From contig CALUYT010000009.1 in NCBI GenBank assembly GCA_944325085.1, positions 1-63,812 of the forward strand: a stretch of 63,812 nt of DNA, read 5' to 3'. The notes below the pieces were generated by a model. It searched no databases, was not told where the DNA came from, and was given only the letters and a program-made list of their open reading frames with translations. This document shows positions 16,658 through 25,590 of the stretch, piece by piece (position 1 is the stretch's first letter; every line of letters starts with the position of its first letter). Both the position numbers and the translations under genes were made by a program. This DNA comes from Candidatus Gastranaerophilales bacterium (GTDB lineage Bacteria > Cyanobacteriota > Vampirovibrionia > Gastranaerophilales > Gastranaerophilaceae).

Positions 16658-17440
16658 ATGAAAATACCCCACATACAGAATCCACAGATTAATAGAGCAG
16701 TTAAATCAACATTAGTATCAGGAAGAAAAGTAATAAGAAGTACCAAAAATCACATAAAACAAACTGCGCCTGAAAGTCGCAGACTTATGATGGATGTTTT
16801 GTTTTTGTCAGGCGGATTGAATCCTGCGCCAACAAGTAAATTGACAAGTTTTTTAACTGCAGCACCAAAATTAGCGCCTTTGGGTAGTGATTTATTTGAA
16901 CATAAAACAGCAGTAAAACTGGTAAAAGATTGTATTGGTTCGAATACAAATTATTTAGTAAAGAGAACTACATCAAAAGTAAAAGCTAAAATATCTGCAA
17001 AAAATACTTTACTAATGGATACAACTTCTAAAACACCTGAAGAATTGAACGAATTACTAAATTCGATTTTAATAAAAAGAAAAAACGTAAAAAACCCTAT
17101 ATTAAATAAAGCTCACGTATTTATAGCAAAAGGACGACAATATGGTGTAAATCCAGTTGTATTGATGGCAATATCAATGTCAGAATCAGCAAGAGGTACA
17201 TCAGTTGCAGCGATTAAGAAAAATAATATTGGTGGATTAATTGGCTCAAAAGGTTTGATGCGCTTTGAAAATGTAGATGACTGTATTGAAAAAATGGCAC
17301 AAACAATAGCAAAACATCATAATAAAAGTAATATAAATACGATTTTAGAACTTGGGCATTCCGGCAAATATTGTAATAAAAATGCTGCAGAAGAATGGAT
17401 TAAAAATGTAATGTTTTATGTTAGAAAATTATCTACCTAA
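16658..17440 (+). CDS. Glucosaminidase-domain protein (GH73-like)
   Basis: A 260-residue protein. The C-terminal 110 residues look like a GH73 N-acetylglucosaminidase: FIAKGRQYGVNPVVLMAISMSESARGTS, then KKNNIGGLIG and a C-terminal EEWIKNVMFYVRKL. The Glu in MSESARG is the likely catalytic acid. The first 150 residues are basic, with no recognised domain. There is no cleavable signal peptide, so how it reaches peptidoglycan is unclear. A good ribosome site (AAAAGGA) precedes the ATG. A small hairpin (CTCATT-n3-AATGAG, 17456-17470) follows the stop and overlaps the tRNA promoter. Confidence 0.72.
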   Translation: MKIPHIQNPQINRAVKSTLVSGRKVIRSTKNHIKQTAPESRRLMMDVLFLSGGLNPAPTSKLTSFLTAAPKLAPLGSDLFEHKTAVKLVKDCIGSNTNYLVKRTTSKVKAKISAKNTLLMDTTSKTPEELNELLNSILIKRKNVKNPILNKAHVFIAKGRQYGVNPVVLMAISMSESARGTSVAAIKKNNIGGLIGSKGLMRFENVDDCIEKMAQTIAKHHNKSNINTILELGHSGKYCNKNAAEEWIKNVMFYVRKLST

Positions 17441-17460
17441 GCATACAAAATTTGTACTCA

Positions 17461-17489
17461 TTGACAATGAGAAAAAATTTTTTTATTAT
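17461..17489 (+). promoter_or_regulatory. tRNA-Ala promoter
   Basis: TTGACA (17461-17466), a 17-base spacer and TATTAT (17484-17489). The predicted start lies about 8 bases before the mature tRNA. Confidence 0.75.
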
Positions 17490-17503
17490 GAGAGCAAATA
17501 TTT

Positions 17504-17576
17504 GGGGCATTAGCGCAGTTGGTAGCGCATCACGCTGGCAGCGTGAGGGTCAGGGGTTCAAGTCCCCTATGCTCCA
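17504..17576 (+). tRNA. tRNA-Ala(GGC)
   Basis: The cloverleaf folds fully. The acceptor stem 17504-17510 pairs with 17569-17575 (one G-U), with discriminator A576. The D stem is GCGC (513-516/525-528). The anticodon stem 530-534/542-546 encloses loop CTGGCAG with anticodon GGC at 537-539. The T arm 552-568 has loop TTCAAGT. CCA is not encoded. Confidence 0.97.
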
Positions 17577-17653
17577 TTTATTAATTTGACTGATAGTTAC
17601 TCTAATGGTTTATTATTTTATTTGTCATAACAAATAAAGAAAGGTTGGTGAAC

Positions 17654-18184
17654 ATGAAAATTTTAGTTTTGACCGGAAGTCCAAGAAAGAATGGAAATTC
17701 AAATATTTTAGCTGAGAACTTTATAAAAGGAGCACAAGAAGCCGGGCATGAAGTAGTAAGATTTGACAGCGCATTTAGAAATGTTCATACTTGTGTTGCT
17801 TGTGACAGCTGTGGAACAAAAGGTCAATGTGTCTTTAAAGATGATTTTGAAATAGTAAAAGAAAATTTAATAAATGCAGATATGGTTGTTTTTTCTTCTC
17901 CTGTTTACTATTTTGGTATTTCTGCTCAATTGAAAACTGTGATTGATAGATTTTATTCAATTAATGGAGAAATCCAAACTCCTAAAAAATCTATTCTTAT
18001 ATTGACTTATGCTGATACTTCTAAAAATTTGGCAGATCCAATTATTGCCCAATACACTAATATGATAAATTATTTAGGTTGGAAAGATTGTGCTCAATTT
18101 ATTGTTTCAGGAGTTTGGCAAACTGGTTCTGTAAATCAGACAAATTTTCCTCAACAAATATATAATTTTGGAAAAAACTTATAA
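17654..18184 (+). CDS. Flavodoxin-fold NAD(P)H-dependent FMN reductase family protein
   Basis: A 176-residue flavodoxin-like oxidoreductase. The FMN phosphate loop is TGSPRKNGNSN (6-16). SSPVYYFGISAQLKTVIDRFY is the second flavin-contact region. A Cys cluster (TCVACDSCGTKGQCVFKDD, about 48-66) is typical of the anaerobe iron-sulfur-flavoprotein/NADPH-FMN reductase group. The ATG at 17654 follows an AAGG-type ribosome site. An in-frame TTG at 17645 is less likely. A strong bidirectional terminator follows immediately. The substrate is not predictable. Confidence 0.83.
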   Translation: MKILVLTGSPRKNGNSNILAENFIKGAQEAGHEVVRFDSAFRNVHTCVACDSCGTKGQCVFKDDFEIVKENLINADMVVFSSPVYYFGISAQLKTVIDRFYSINGEIQTPKKSILILTYADTSKNLADPIIAQYTNMINYLGWKDCAQFIVSGVWQTGSVNQTNFPQQIYNFGKNL

Positions 18185-18212
18185 AAAAAGAGGGGCAATC
18201 CCCTCTTTTTTT
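18183..18212. terminator. Strong bidirectional intrinsic terminator
   Basis: A 13-bp perfect stem (18183-18195 with 18200-18212), GAGGGG-CAAT-CCCCTC flanked by A7 and T7. It serves both convergent genes. Confidence 0.92.
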
Positions 18213-18552
18213 ATTCTGATTTGAAAATTGATAATATAACTGAAAAAATTGATATCAAAATAGATGCAATTAATGCACTTAAAAAGCCTTCAACTTCTAT
18301 ACCTTTAACTAAGTATGCTGCAAACATAAATAATAAAGCATTAATTACTAATGTAAAAATACCAAGTGTTACAAAATTAATAGGCAATGTTAAAAACATA
18401 ACAACAGGTTTTATAAATGCATTTATCAATGTAATAACAACTGCAGCAATCATAGCTGTCCAAAAGTTAGCAATTTCTAAACCCGGAGTTAACCAAGCTA
18501 CAAACATTAAAATTAATGCAAAAGCAACCCATCTTAATAAAATTTTCCACAT
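18211..18552 (-). CDS. Phage-holin-4-2 family membrane protein (YvlD-like)
   Basis: A 113-residue, very hydrophobic protein with four predicted transmembrane helices (about residues 5-24, 28-50, 55-78 and 87-110). The signature ITLINAFIKPVVMFLTLPINFVTLGIFTLVINALLF is characteristic of the Phage_holin_4_2 (DUF360/YvlD) family. Despite the name, members are common chromosomal membrane proteins of unknown function. It is a single gene with its own promoter, ending at the shared terminator. Confidence 0.85.
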   Translation of the reverse strand: MWKILLRWVAFALILMFVAWLTPGLEIANFWTAMIAAVVITLINAFIKPVVMFLTLPINFVTLGIFTLVINALLFMFAAYLVKGIEVEGFLSALIASILISIFSVILSIFKSE

Positions 18553-18621
18553 AAAAGTTCTCCTTTTTATGTAATTTTATACCCCAAAGTTATTTTATGC
18601 AATACCATAATGTACAATAAA

Positions 18622-21009
18622 TTAATGCATTCCACGATCTGAGAAAATATCAAAACAATAATCGTTTTTACTAGAAAATAATCGATCATCATGACCTTTT
18701 ATTTTTAGTTCCATTTTATACTCTATAGTTTTGTTATTTCTTCCTGTTTTTTTAATTCCGGAAGTTCCTGTATCTGTAGCAAAAGATGATAGAGCATCTT
18801 CAAACGAATACATATATTCAATACAAGTAGGATATTTATATTTAGCCAAAATTTCTTCTTTTGCTTTTGAAGCTATTGTAACAGGAATAGATTCATCACT
18901 TGTTTTGTGAATATTAGCCATAACTGTTGTATCTGTTTTTACATAATTATTTTCGATAATATATTTCAAAATCATTTTATCGGTTGGATCTTTTTGGTCA
19001 AATAAATCTATAAATTTTGTTATATATTTTTTTTCATTCTCTGCCAATTCTTGGTATGTATCTAATTTCATTAGATACTTTATTGCTAATTCTTTATTTC
19101 CATTATTACGTTCTATTATTTTTGAAACAATATCAGATTCTTTGACAAATGCCAAACTGTCAGGATAAGTATCTACTATTTCAGAATTCATAATGTATTG
19201 ACCGGCTTTGTCTATATCAATTTCTCCGTTTTGGTTTTTAGATACCTCAAGAGCTCTGACAAAGACAGGATTGGTCGCATCATTATTTTTATAATAATTA
19301 AATGTATCCCATCTTGATATTTTAGCTTCTAATTTATATTTATTAATTTCACCAATATTATCATTTGAAAGACTATCATTTATTATTTTTATTATAAATT
19401 CTGAATTACTAATATCTTTAGGATCCAAACTTTCAGGACGATATTTAGAACAAGTGTTGGCAATATTAGTCAAATTATTTTCATAAAGCTTATTTATAGC
19501 ATCATCAAAATTATCTTTTAATGATTTTAATTTAAAAGCTTTTTGTTGTTCTAATTTGATAGCTTCAGCAGCTTTCATACGCTCTTGTTCATTTAATTTT
19601 TCAGTTCCTTTTGGTCTAAGTCCGTCTGTATGAATCGTAAGAATTCCATCATCAAGCGCCTTTTCACCATCTTTCATCAAATCTAATTCTTTTAGAAATT
19701 TTATTAGTAAATTGATATCTTCATCTGTAAAATTGCAAGTATCAAAATCTATAATATGTTTCAAAATTTCTTCATTATCAGATAGAGAACTATTTGCAAA
19801 ATAATTTAATCGAGATTTTAATTCTTGAACACTGAATCTTGGATAATCCCTTTGAGCCAAATGTAAATTCTCTGCGTCAGTAATAAATTTTTTAATTTTT
19901 TCAGGCATTTTTTCAAATTTATAATCTGAATCTTTTAACTCATTCAATGATATTTGAACACCATCTTTAGAATATTTTATATCGTTCAATTTTTGTAAAT
20001 CTAAATAATGATTTCTTACAACAGATAAAACAAAATCATCAAAATCAACAGATAACATTTTCATATCAGTTTCTGTTATTTGTGGAACTTTTATTTTTCT
20101 ATATTCAGGTACAGCAGAAAAACTTCCGCTACTATGCATTGAAGCATATTTTTGGCAAATTATTTCAACAGTCGGATCTATAATTTTATCAAAAAATTTC
20201 TTATTTATATTGTACTTTTTAGGTAAATTTTCACATAAATCAACAATTTTACCTATTACCAAAGTCTGAAGTTCAGATGCTGCTTCTTGATTGTATAATT
20301 CATCAACTTCTTCATAAAAATCTCTAGTTAATACAGCTTCGATTTTCTCAGCCACAACTTGTTCAGGGTGTTTTGGAATTTTTATTTTAGGGTATTTTTG
20401 GCTTAATTCTTCTACTGATGAAACATTATTTAACCCTTCATAATATAGTTTTATAACTTTTCTCAAGTTAAAATCTTCGTTAACTAGTGCTATTTTAAAC
20501 TTATTTAAAAGTTGATAATCTAATTTTTCATCTTGTTTTTTAGCGGGTTTTGATTCTGGTTTTGCTTTGTTTTTTTCAAGCTGTCTTGATTCTTTTTTTA
20601 ATTGGTTTAATTTTTCCAATTTTTGTTGAGGATTTAAATACTTATCATTATATAAATCCTCTGCTTTTGCTAGTAATGCTTCTTGTCTTTTTAGTTTGGC
20701 ACGAAATGCACATAAAGCTTTTCTAAGAGAATCTAATATTGCATCATCTAAATCAGCATCTTGAATATTTGTTTCTAGTAATTCGCTTATTTGTTTTAAT
20801 AATTTGTTTTTCCCTAAATTTATATCTAATTTTTTAGGGTTTACATTATAAATTGCACCAAATGGTATATCTGAATAATGTATTGGTGTTTCGACATAGT
20901 TATTAGTTTTAGATTGATCTAAAACATTTGAACTTTTATTATTTTTGTTCATTTTTAGATAATAACTATTTTTTATTGGGGTATTATATATATTATTTGA
21001 TATGTACAT
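18622..21009 (-). CDS. Large lineage-specific protein with coiled-coil region, unknown function
   Basis: A 795-residue, highly charged protein with no recognised enzyme domain, transmembrane helix or signal peptide. Residues about 115-175 are a Lys/Glu/Gln-rich coiled coil (KLEKLNQLKKESRQLEKNKAKPESKPAKK). A second charged helix lies near 480-510. Near the N-terminus it carries the motif IPFGAIY (48-54), one of several proteins in this window with a short F-G motif close to the start. The C-terminal part (KKTGRNNKTIEYKMELKIKGHDDRLFSSK) looks beta-rich. It may be a structural or secreted effector-like protein. That is speculation. Confidence 0.6.
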   Translation of the reverse strand: MYISNNIYNTPIKNSYYLKMNKNNKSSNVLDQSKTNNYVETPIHYSDIPFGAIYNVNPKKLDINLGKNKLLKQISELLETNIQDADLDDAILDSLRKALCAFRAKLKRQEALLAKAEDLYNDKYLNPQQKLEKLNQLKKESRQLEKNKAKPESKPAKKQDEKLDYQLLNKFKIALVNEDFNLRKVIKLYYEGLNNVSSVEELSQKYPKIKIPKHPEQVVAEKIEAVLTRDFYEEVDELYNQEAASELQTLVIGKIVDLCENLPKKYNINKKFFDKIIDPTVEIICQKYASMHSSGSFSAVPEYRKIKVPQITETDMKMLSVDFDDFVLSVVRNHYLDLQKLNDIKYSKDGVQISLNELKDSDYKFEKMPEKIKKFITDAENLHLAQRDYPRFSVQELKSRLNYFANSSLSDNEEILKHIIDFDTCNFTDEDINLLIKFLKELDLMKDGEKALDDGILTIHTDGLRPKGTEKLNEQERMKAAEAIKLEQQKAFKLKSLKDNFDDAINKLYENNLTNIANTCSKYRPESLDPKDISNSEFIIKIINDSLSNDNIGEINKYKLEAKISRWDTFNYYKNNDATNPVFVRALEVSKNQNGEIDIDKAGQYIMNSEIVDTYPDSLAFVKESDIVSKIIERNNGNKELAIKYLMKLDTYQELAENEKKYITKFIDLFDQKDPTDKMILKYIIENNYVKTDTTVMANIHKTSDESIPVTIASKAKEEILAKYKYPTCIEYMYSFEDALSSFATDTGTSGIKKTGRNNKTIEYKMELKIKGHDDRLFSSKNDYCFDIFSDRGMH

Positions 21010-21063
21010 GTTTTGCCTTTTTAAATACTAAATCAGCTAAAAAATTTTTTTGACACAAAATTC

Positions 21064-21375
21064 TTAAAATCTTGCGCCAGGGAAAATGCTATTATAAAAT
21101 CTGAATTGTGGCATATTTGAATTTGAATTTTCAATAGAATCTCTATTTTGCAAAATAGGTGGAACTTCTACTTCTTCATCATTACCTATATAATCTTCAA
21201 GTGCTTCATCAGATTCTTCATCATAATAAGATTTTTCTGTCGGAACAGATTTTTGGTTATTTATTGTATGTTTTTTAAAACTATGATGTGTAGTATCCAA
21301 ATAAACTTCATCTGCAGCAAAAACTGAAGAAGATGTTAAACATATTAAAAATGCTAATAAATAAATCCTTTTCAT
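21064..21375 (-). CDS. Small exported acidic protein, unknown function
   Basis: About 103 residues with a clear signal peptide (MKRIYLLAFLICLTSSSVFAAD, cleavage after VFA). The mature part is hydrophilic, with an acidic stretch (EESDEALEDYIGNDEEVEVP). I chose the ATG at 21375 over a TTG two codons upstream because the signal peptide begins naturally at MKR. A TATAAT box lies about 10 bases before this ATG, so the untranslated leader would be very short. It follows the divergent HD-domain gene. No family recognised. Confidence 0.6.
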   Translation of the reverse strand: MKRIYLLAFLICLTSSSVFAADEVYLDTTHHSFKKHTINNQKSVPTEKSYYDEESDEALEDYIGNDEEVEVPPILQNRDSIENSNSNMPQFRFYNSIFPGARF

Positions 21376-21481
21376 AACCAAAAATATTATATCATAAATA
21401 AGATAAATTTTATTAATACTTAACTTTTTATAATTAATGCGTTATCATATTAATATAGCTAGGTAACAAAAGAGAAAAACT

Positions 21482-22288
21482 ATGAAATCAGTTAAAGAAA
21501 TTTCAACGGAAACAAAAATTTTAGATAGATTAAAAAATCACCCAATATGTTTAGATTTGGTAAAATACTTATTTGCAGATGAAGAATTGCAAGAAATGCA
21601 AGAATATGCAAATAATGTATCCATAAGAAGACTAGGTTACAATGACCACGGTCCGGTGCATATGAGACAAGTTGTCGGTAATGCAATAAAAATGCTAAAC
21701 ATTTTACACGAATTTAATATAAAAACTTCATTAGAACAAGAAGAAATAGGTTCATTTGAAGATAGTATGTGTGCTGTTATTTTAGCAGGATTGATGCACG
21801 ATTTGGGAATGTCTATTGGAAGACAAGGACATGAAAATATGTCAGCTCTACTTGCTCAACCAATTATAGATAGAGCATTAATGCATATATTACCAAATGA
21901 TTTACATAGAAGAGTAATTATAAAATCTGTTGCAACTGAAGCTATTATAGGTCATATGTCAACTCGAAAAATTCATTCAATAGAAGCTGGAATAATATTG
22001 ATTGCAGATGGTTGTGATATGACAAAAGGTAGAGCAAGAATTCCTATGGCAATAAATACAACACCAAGAGTCGGGGATATTCATAAGTATTCTGCCAATG
22101 CAATAAATCGTATAGGTATTCATAGAGGAGAAAGAAAACCTATCAAGATTGATATTGAAATGTCAGGTGATGTTGGATTTTTCCAAATTGAAGAAGTTTT
22201 ACTAACAAAAATTGATGTAAGTCCGGCTAAACAGTATGTTGAATTGTATGCAGGTGTAGCCGGTCAAGAACGTAAATGCTATTTATAA
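21482..22288 (+). CDS. HD-domain phosphohydrolase
   Basis: A 268-residue HD-superfamily protein. The metal site is visible as H in NDHGPVHMRQV, the HD pair in LAGLMHDLGMS, a further His (GHENMSALL, IGHMSTRKIHSIEAG) and Asp in LIADGCDMTKGRARIP. The last 80 residues (GERKPIKIDIEMSGDVGFFQIEEVLLTKI) form a beta domain like that of archaeal and cyanobacterial HD phosphohydrolases. The substrate is unknown, with nucleotide hydrolysis possible. It is a single gene. An inactive DJ-1 remnant follows. Confidence 0.78.
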   Translation: MKSVKEISTETKILDRLKNHPICLDLVKYLFADEELQEMQEYANNVSIRRLGYNDHGPVHMRQVVGNAIKMLNILHEFNIKTSLEQEEIGSFEDSMCAVILAGLMHDLGMSIGRQGHENMSALLAQPIIDRALMHILPNDLHRRVIIKSVATEAIIGHMSTRKIHSIEAGIILIADGCDMTKGRARIPMAINTTPRVGDIHKYSANAINRIGIHRGERKPIKIDIEMSGDVGFFQIEEVLLTKIDVSPAKQYVELYAGVAGQERKCYL

Positions 22289-22354
22289 TGCCCCTTTAGG
22301 ATGATAGATTTTTTGTATATTTATAATAAACTTTTTAAATAAAAGGAGTTTATT

Positions 22355-22619
22355 ATGGAAAATTATACAAAGAAAATTTTAATAGTTACTACCAATTATA
22401 AAGGTGAAACTGATTCAACAATAAGAAAAAATAAAAAGATTAAATGAAGATGTCCCATTTTTGTTAGAAACAAAGTTGATAGAGCTTGGTGCAGTTGTTG
22501 AGGAATCTAAACCTTGGAGTGAACATGTGTGCGTTAGCAATGAAGGTTTGCTTATAACAGGACAAAATCCACAATCTTCTCTTTTGCTTGCAGAAAAAGT
22601 TATTGAAGCTTTTTCGTAA
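22355..22619 (+). pseudogene. DJ-1/PfpI family gene remnant (internal deletion)
   Basis: A strong ribosome site (AAAGGAG) and ATG at 22355 open a frame reading MENYTKKILIVTTNYKGETDS, which stops at a TGA at 22445. In a different frame from 22425 to the TAA at 22617 the sequence encodes LNEDVPFLLETKLIELGAV ... EHVCVSNEGLLITGQNPQSS. This is the C-terminal part of DJ-1/PfpI (Hsp31/YajL-like) proteins, with the LITGQNP-SS signature. The central 100 or more residues, including the catalytic cysteine, are missing. The best reading is an internal deletion that also shifted the frame. The 3' end overlaps the convergent transporter gene by 20 bases. Confidence 0.75.
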
Positions 22620-23511
22620 GTGAACGCCAATCAAGTTGAGATAAAATTACAGCAGATATCATAAATAAACAACCTGAAATTTCTTTTAGAGTCATTGTTT
22701 CCTGTAGTAGAATAGCTCCGCCAAGGACGGCAAAAACAGATTCTAAACATAAAATTAGTGTTGCAATAATAGGTGTTGTATATTTTTGACCAAAAATTTG
22801 TAATGTATAAGCTACTCCACAAGTTAAAATACCAGCATATAATATTGGAATTTTACAAGCTATAACATTATTTACTGTTGTATTTTCAAATATAAGCATA
22901 AATGGAATTGATAAAATTCCAACTGTAAAGAATTGAACACAAGACATTTTTGCGGCATTAACTTTTTTGGAAAAATGGTTTACAACTAATATGTGTATTC
23001 CATAAAATAATGCGCCGACAAGTAATAAAATATCGTATAGATTAAAGCCTGAATCATTTTTGAAACATAGCAGATATAATCCTATAACAGCAAGTATAAT
23101 GCTTATTTTAATATTCGGACGTAATTTATGTCCAAAAAATACTGATAATATAGGTACAAAAATTATATATAATGCGGTTATAAATCCTGCTTTTCCTGCT
23201 GTTGCATGTAACATACAATATTGTTGAATACTCATCGCGATAAATAATGCAACTCCACAAGATATTCCTGCTTGAGCTAATCTTATATGTTGAACATGTT
23301 TTTCTAATTTTGTTCTATGGTCTTCTTTTACGAGTTTAAAAAAGTATATTACAGGTATAAGGCTTATCCCTCCAAGAATACTTCTTATAGCATTAAAACT
23401 AAATGGTCCTATAAAATCCATTCCTGCTTTTTGTGCAACAAAAGATACCCCCCATATGAGAGCAGTCAAAATAAGAGCTAAATTTGCAAATATACTTTTA
23501 TTGTTTATCAT
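22600..23511 (-). CDS. EamA/DMT-family transporter
   Basis: A 303-residue membrane protein of the drug/metabolite transporter superfamily, with two EamA repeats of five helices each. Typical marks are the first helix LALILTALIWGVSFVAQKAG, the repeat boundary with a positively charged loop (KKVNAAKMSC) and the last repeat PIIATLILCLESVFAVLGGAILLQETMT. It is likely an inner-membrane exporter or importer of a small metabolite. The substrate is not readable. The stop overlaps the DJ-1 remnant on the other strand. Confidence 0.85.
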   Translation of the reverse strand: MINNKSIFANLALILTALIWGVSFVAQKAGMDFIGPFSFNAIRSILGGISLIPVIYFFKLVKEDHRTKLEKHVQHIRLAQAGISCGVALFIAMSIQQYCMLHATAGKAGFITALYIIFVPILSVFFGHKLRPNIKISIILAVIGLYLLCFKNDSGFNLYDILLLVGALFYGIHILVVNHFSKKVNAAKMSCVQFFTVGILSIPFMLIFENTTVNNVIACKIPILYAGILTCGVAYTLQIFGQKYTTPIIATLILCLESVFAVLGGAILLQETMTLKEISGCLFMISAVILSQLDWRSLTKKLQ

Positions 23512-23612
23512 AGAACTTCCTTACAAAAATATTATATATTTAAAAGTGTATAAGTCCACAGCTTTAGGATTGATATATTTATAATATAATTAGATTAATA
23601 AGGAATATATTT

Positions 23613-24101
23613 ATGCAAGAAAAGAATTATAAATATTATATAGATAATGGGATTTATAATATTCAAAATGGTAAATATGAAGATGCTATTGTGGATATTA
23701 ATAAATCAATTGAACTGAAAAATGATTGGGAAATTTCATATTTTTATAGAGCAGTAGCCTATCAAGCTTTAGAAAATTTTGATGAAGCAATGATGGATTA
23801 TACTAAAGCTATAAAAATAAATGCTAATATGACAGATGCTTATTATAATAGGGCAAAGATTACGTTATCAAGAAAGGACATTGAAAATCCTGATATAAAT
23901 AAAGCAATATCTGATTTAGAAAAAGCTTTAGAGTTTGATCCAAAATTTATAGATGCTTTATTTGCTATGGCAGCAGCATATAAAAAACTTGGAGATTATC
24001 ATAAATCCCTTGAATATTTGGAAAAATTGTTAGAAATTGAACCGGATGCTATTAATGCAAAGGCTCTTAAAAAATTGATATTACAAAAATACATTATTTA
24101 A
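23613..24101 (+). CDS. Tetratricopeptide-repeat protein
   Basis: A 162-residue protein made of about four TPR units, for example NGIYNIQNGKYEDAIVDINKSIELK, SYFYRAVAYQALENFDEAMMDYTKAIKIN, AISDLEKALEFDPKFIDALFAMAAAYKKLGDYHKSLEYLEKLLEIEPD. There is no signal peptide, so it is probably a cytoplasmic protein-interaction scaffold. The ribosome site is AAGGA. It is convergent with anmK, with only 3 bases between the stops and no visible terminator. Confidence 0.85.
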   Translation: MQEKNYKYYIDNGIYNIQNGKYEDAIVDINKSIELKNDWEISYFYRAVAYQALENFDEAMMDYTKAIKINANMTDAYYNRAKITLSRKDIENPDINKAISDLEKALEFDPKFIDALFAMAAAYKKLGDYHKSLEYLEKLLEIEPDAINAKALKKLILQKYII

Positions 24102-24104
24102 TTA

Positions 24105-25235
24105 TTAAGCTTGTGTAATTTTTCCAAGTACAACTCTTTTTTTAGCCCCAGTACAACATGGAAGGTTATTTGGAATACCATAATAAGTGCAATAACCTAA
24201 TAGTGCAAATGCCATTACTTCTTTAAAATTATTTGAAATTCCATAATCTTCACACGTAGTTAAATCTATATGTTTTGGCAAATATGTACGAAGCATTTTC
24301 ATTAATGTTTTATTATATGCTCCCCCTCCACATATTACAGCTTCATGAATTCCTACATTAGGATAAATAAAACGTTCATAACTTTGTGCAATTGTTTTTG
24401 CTGTTAATGCAGTTACAGTTGCGATTATATCTTTAGGATCTTGAGGAGCAAATTTTAAAATATTTTCAATATAATTATTAGAAAAATATTCTCTTCCTGT
24501 TGATTTAGGTGGCTCCATAAAATAATATTCATCTGATAGTAAACAATCTAACCAACTATCAGATACAATACCTTCTGAAGCAATTTCACCATCTTTATCA
24601 TAAGGTTTTGAAAAATATTTATTCATACAATAATCTATCATAATATTTCCAAGACCTGTATCAAACCCAAATGTATCATAATCTTGCGAAACTACTGTTA
24701 CATTTGATATTCCGCCAATATTTTGTATTGCAAAATTCTTATTTTTATTTTTAAACCAACATTCATCCGCAAAACAAACTAAAGGTGCTCCTTGTCCATT
24801 TTGTGCTATATCATTTTCCCTAAAATTTGATATAGTCATACAGCCTGTTTCTTGCGCTATAACAGAGCTTTCCCCAATTTGAAATGTGCTTTTTAAACTA
24901 ATATTATCAATACTTTCATCAAATGGATAATGATAAATTGTTTGACCATGGCTTGATATAAAATCAGGTTTACCAAATTCTGATATTAAAGTATTTGCTG
25001 CATTTGCAAAACATTTTCCTATAACAAAATTCATCTGACAAATATCTTTTATAGATGCTTCACCTCGAAACATTTGAAAAATTTTAGCTCTTACATGTTC
25101 CGGATATTGGTAATTAATTCCTTGAATTAATTTTACACTTTTATCAGGAAAAACTTCGCACAATCCGGCATCAATACTATCACAAGATGTTCCTGACATT
25201 AATGCAATAACTTTTTTTGGCTCTAACTCTTCCAT
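24105..25235 (-). CDS. anmK: Anhydro-N-acetylmuramic acid kinase
   Basis: A 376-residue sugar kinase that phosphorylates and opens 1,6-anhydro-MurNAc in peptidoglycan recycling. The N-terminal VIALMSGTSCDSIDAGL is the ATP-binding signature (MSGTSxDxxDAGL). ISSHGQTIYHYP, NIGGISNVT and FDTGLGNIMIDY are further conserved blocks, and EAVICGGGAYN closes the site. I start at the ATG at 25235. An upstream in-frame GTG lies within the terminator hairpin. No MurQ etherase is seen nearby. The preceding 590 bases are non-coding. Confidence 0.93.
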   Translation of the reverse strand: MEELEPKKVIALMSGTSCDSIDAGLCEVFPDKSVKLIQGINYQYPEHVRAKIFQMFRGEASIKDICQMNFVIGKCFANAANTLISEFGKPDFISSHGQTIYHYPFDESIDNISLKSTFQIGESSVIAQETGCMTISNFRENDIAQNGQGAPLVCFADECWFKNKNKNFAIQNIGGISNVTVVSQDYDTFGFDTGLGNIMIDYCMNKYFSKPYDKDGEIASEGIVSDSWLDCLLSDEYYFMEPPKSTGREYFSNNYIENILKFAPQDPKDIIATVTALTAKTIAQSYERFIYPNVGIHEAVICGGGAYNKTLMKMLRTYLPKHIDLTTCEDYGISNNFKEVMAFALLGYCTYYGIPNNLPCCTGAKKRVVLGKITQA

Positions 25236-25248
25236 AATTTTATAATAT

Positions 25249-25278
25249 AAAAAAGCCTGCACTTATGCAAGCGCAAGC
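25249..25278 (-). terminator. Intrinsic terminator upstream of anmK
   Basis: On the minus strand an 8-bp GC-rich stem with two G-U pairs (25271-25278 with 25255-25262) and an 8-base loop is followed by six T. It ends 14 bases before the anmK start, so it terminates an upstream minus-strand transcript or attenuates anmK. Confidence 0.65.
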
Positions 25279-25590
25279 TATTCAAAGTTTACAACTATCC
25301 TTACTAACTCTCTTCTAAAAGTCTTTACTTTCTCCCAAATATAAACTAGATATACATAACTTTCAGATGTAAACTATAAAAATATCCCTAATCTACAGTC
25401 TTTACTGCTTTCCCTCAATAATCTCTTTTCCCTATGGACTTCTTCGCCATCACCTCTATTTCTTCGTCCAACTTTTCTTATTCTTTTTTGTTACTTTTCA
25501 GTAACTAATCCTTCCTTCACTCTGGTAGCCGGTGATTTTTAATTCGGCTTTCTTTATGTTATTTAATTTAGCTCTAATTGAGGTTTATTA
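25255..25590 (-). ncRNA. Candidate structured RNA in the 590-base anmK/WYL gap
   Basis: The gap 25236-25826 has no credible gene on either strand. On the minus strand about 330 bases are purine-rich and contain several hairpins: GTTACT-GAAA-AGTAAC (tetraloop), CAGT-AAAG-ACTG, an AGCCG/CGGCT pair enclosing about 14 bases, and GTTTACA pairing with a downstream TGTAAAC. The stretch ends in the terminator at 25249-25278. I do not match it to RNase P, tmRNA, 6S or a known riboswitch. The 5' end and promoter are uncertain. It could be an independent small RNA, an anmK leader or a decayed gene. The right part (25640-25826) is plain AT-rich sequence with a TTGACA at 25720 but no good -10 box. Confidence 0.35.

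Noticed and set aside
16522-16746. Minus-strand 74-residue hydrophobic frame
   Set aside because: It overlaps the start and ribosome site of the glucosaminidase gene and has no ribosome site of its own, so it is probably chance in AT-rich DNA.
18211-18552. Prophage remnant suggested by the holin-family protein
   Set aside because: The YvlD/Phage_holin_4_2 family is a common chromosomal membrane protein, and no other phage gene is nearby.
25261-25590. RNase P RNA, tmRNA or a coding pseudogene in the anmK gap
   Set aside because: The invariant RNase P and tmRNA core sequences are absent. Short open stretches exist but are broken by many stops and match no family I know.
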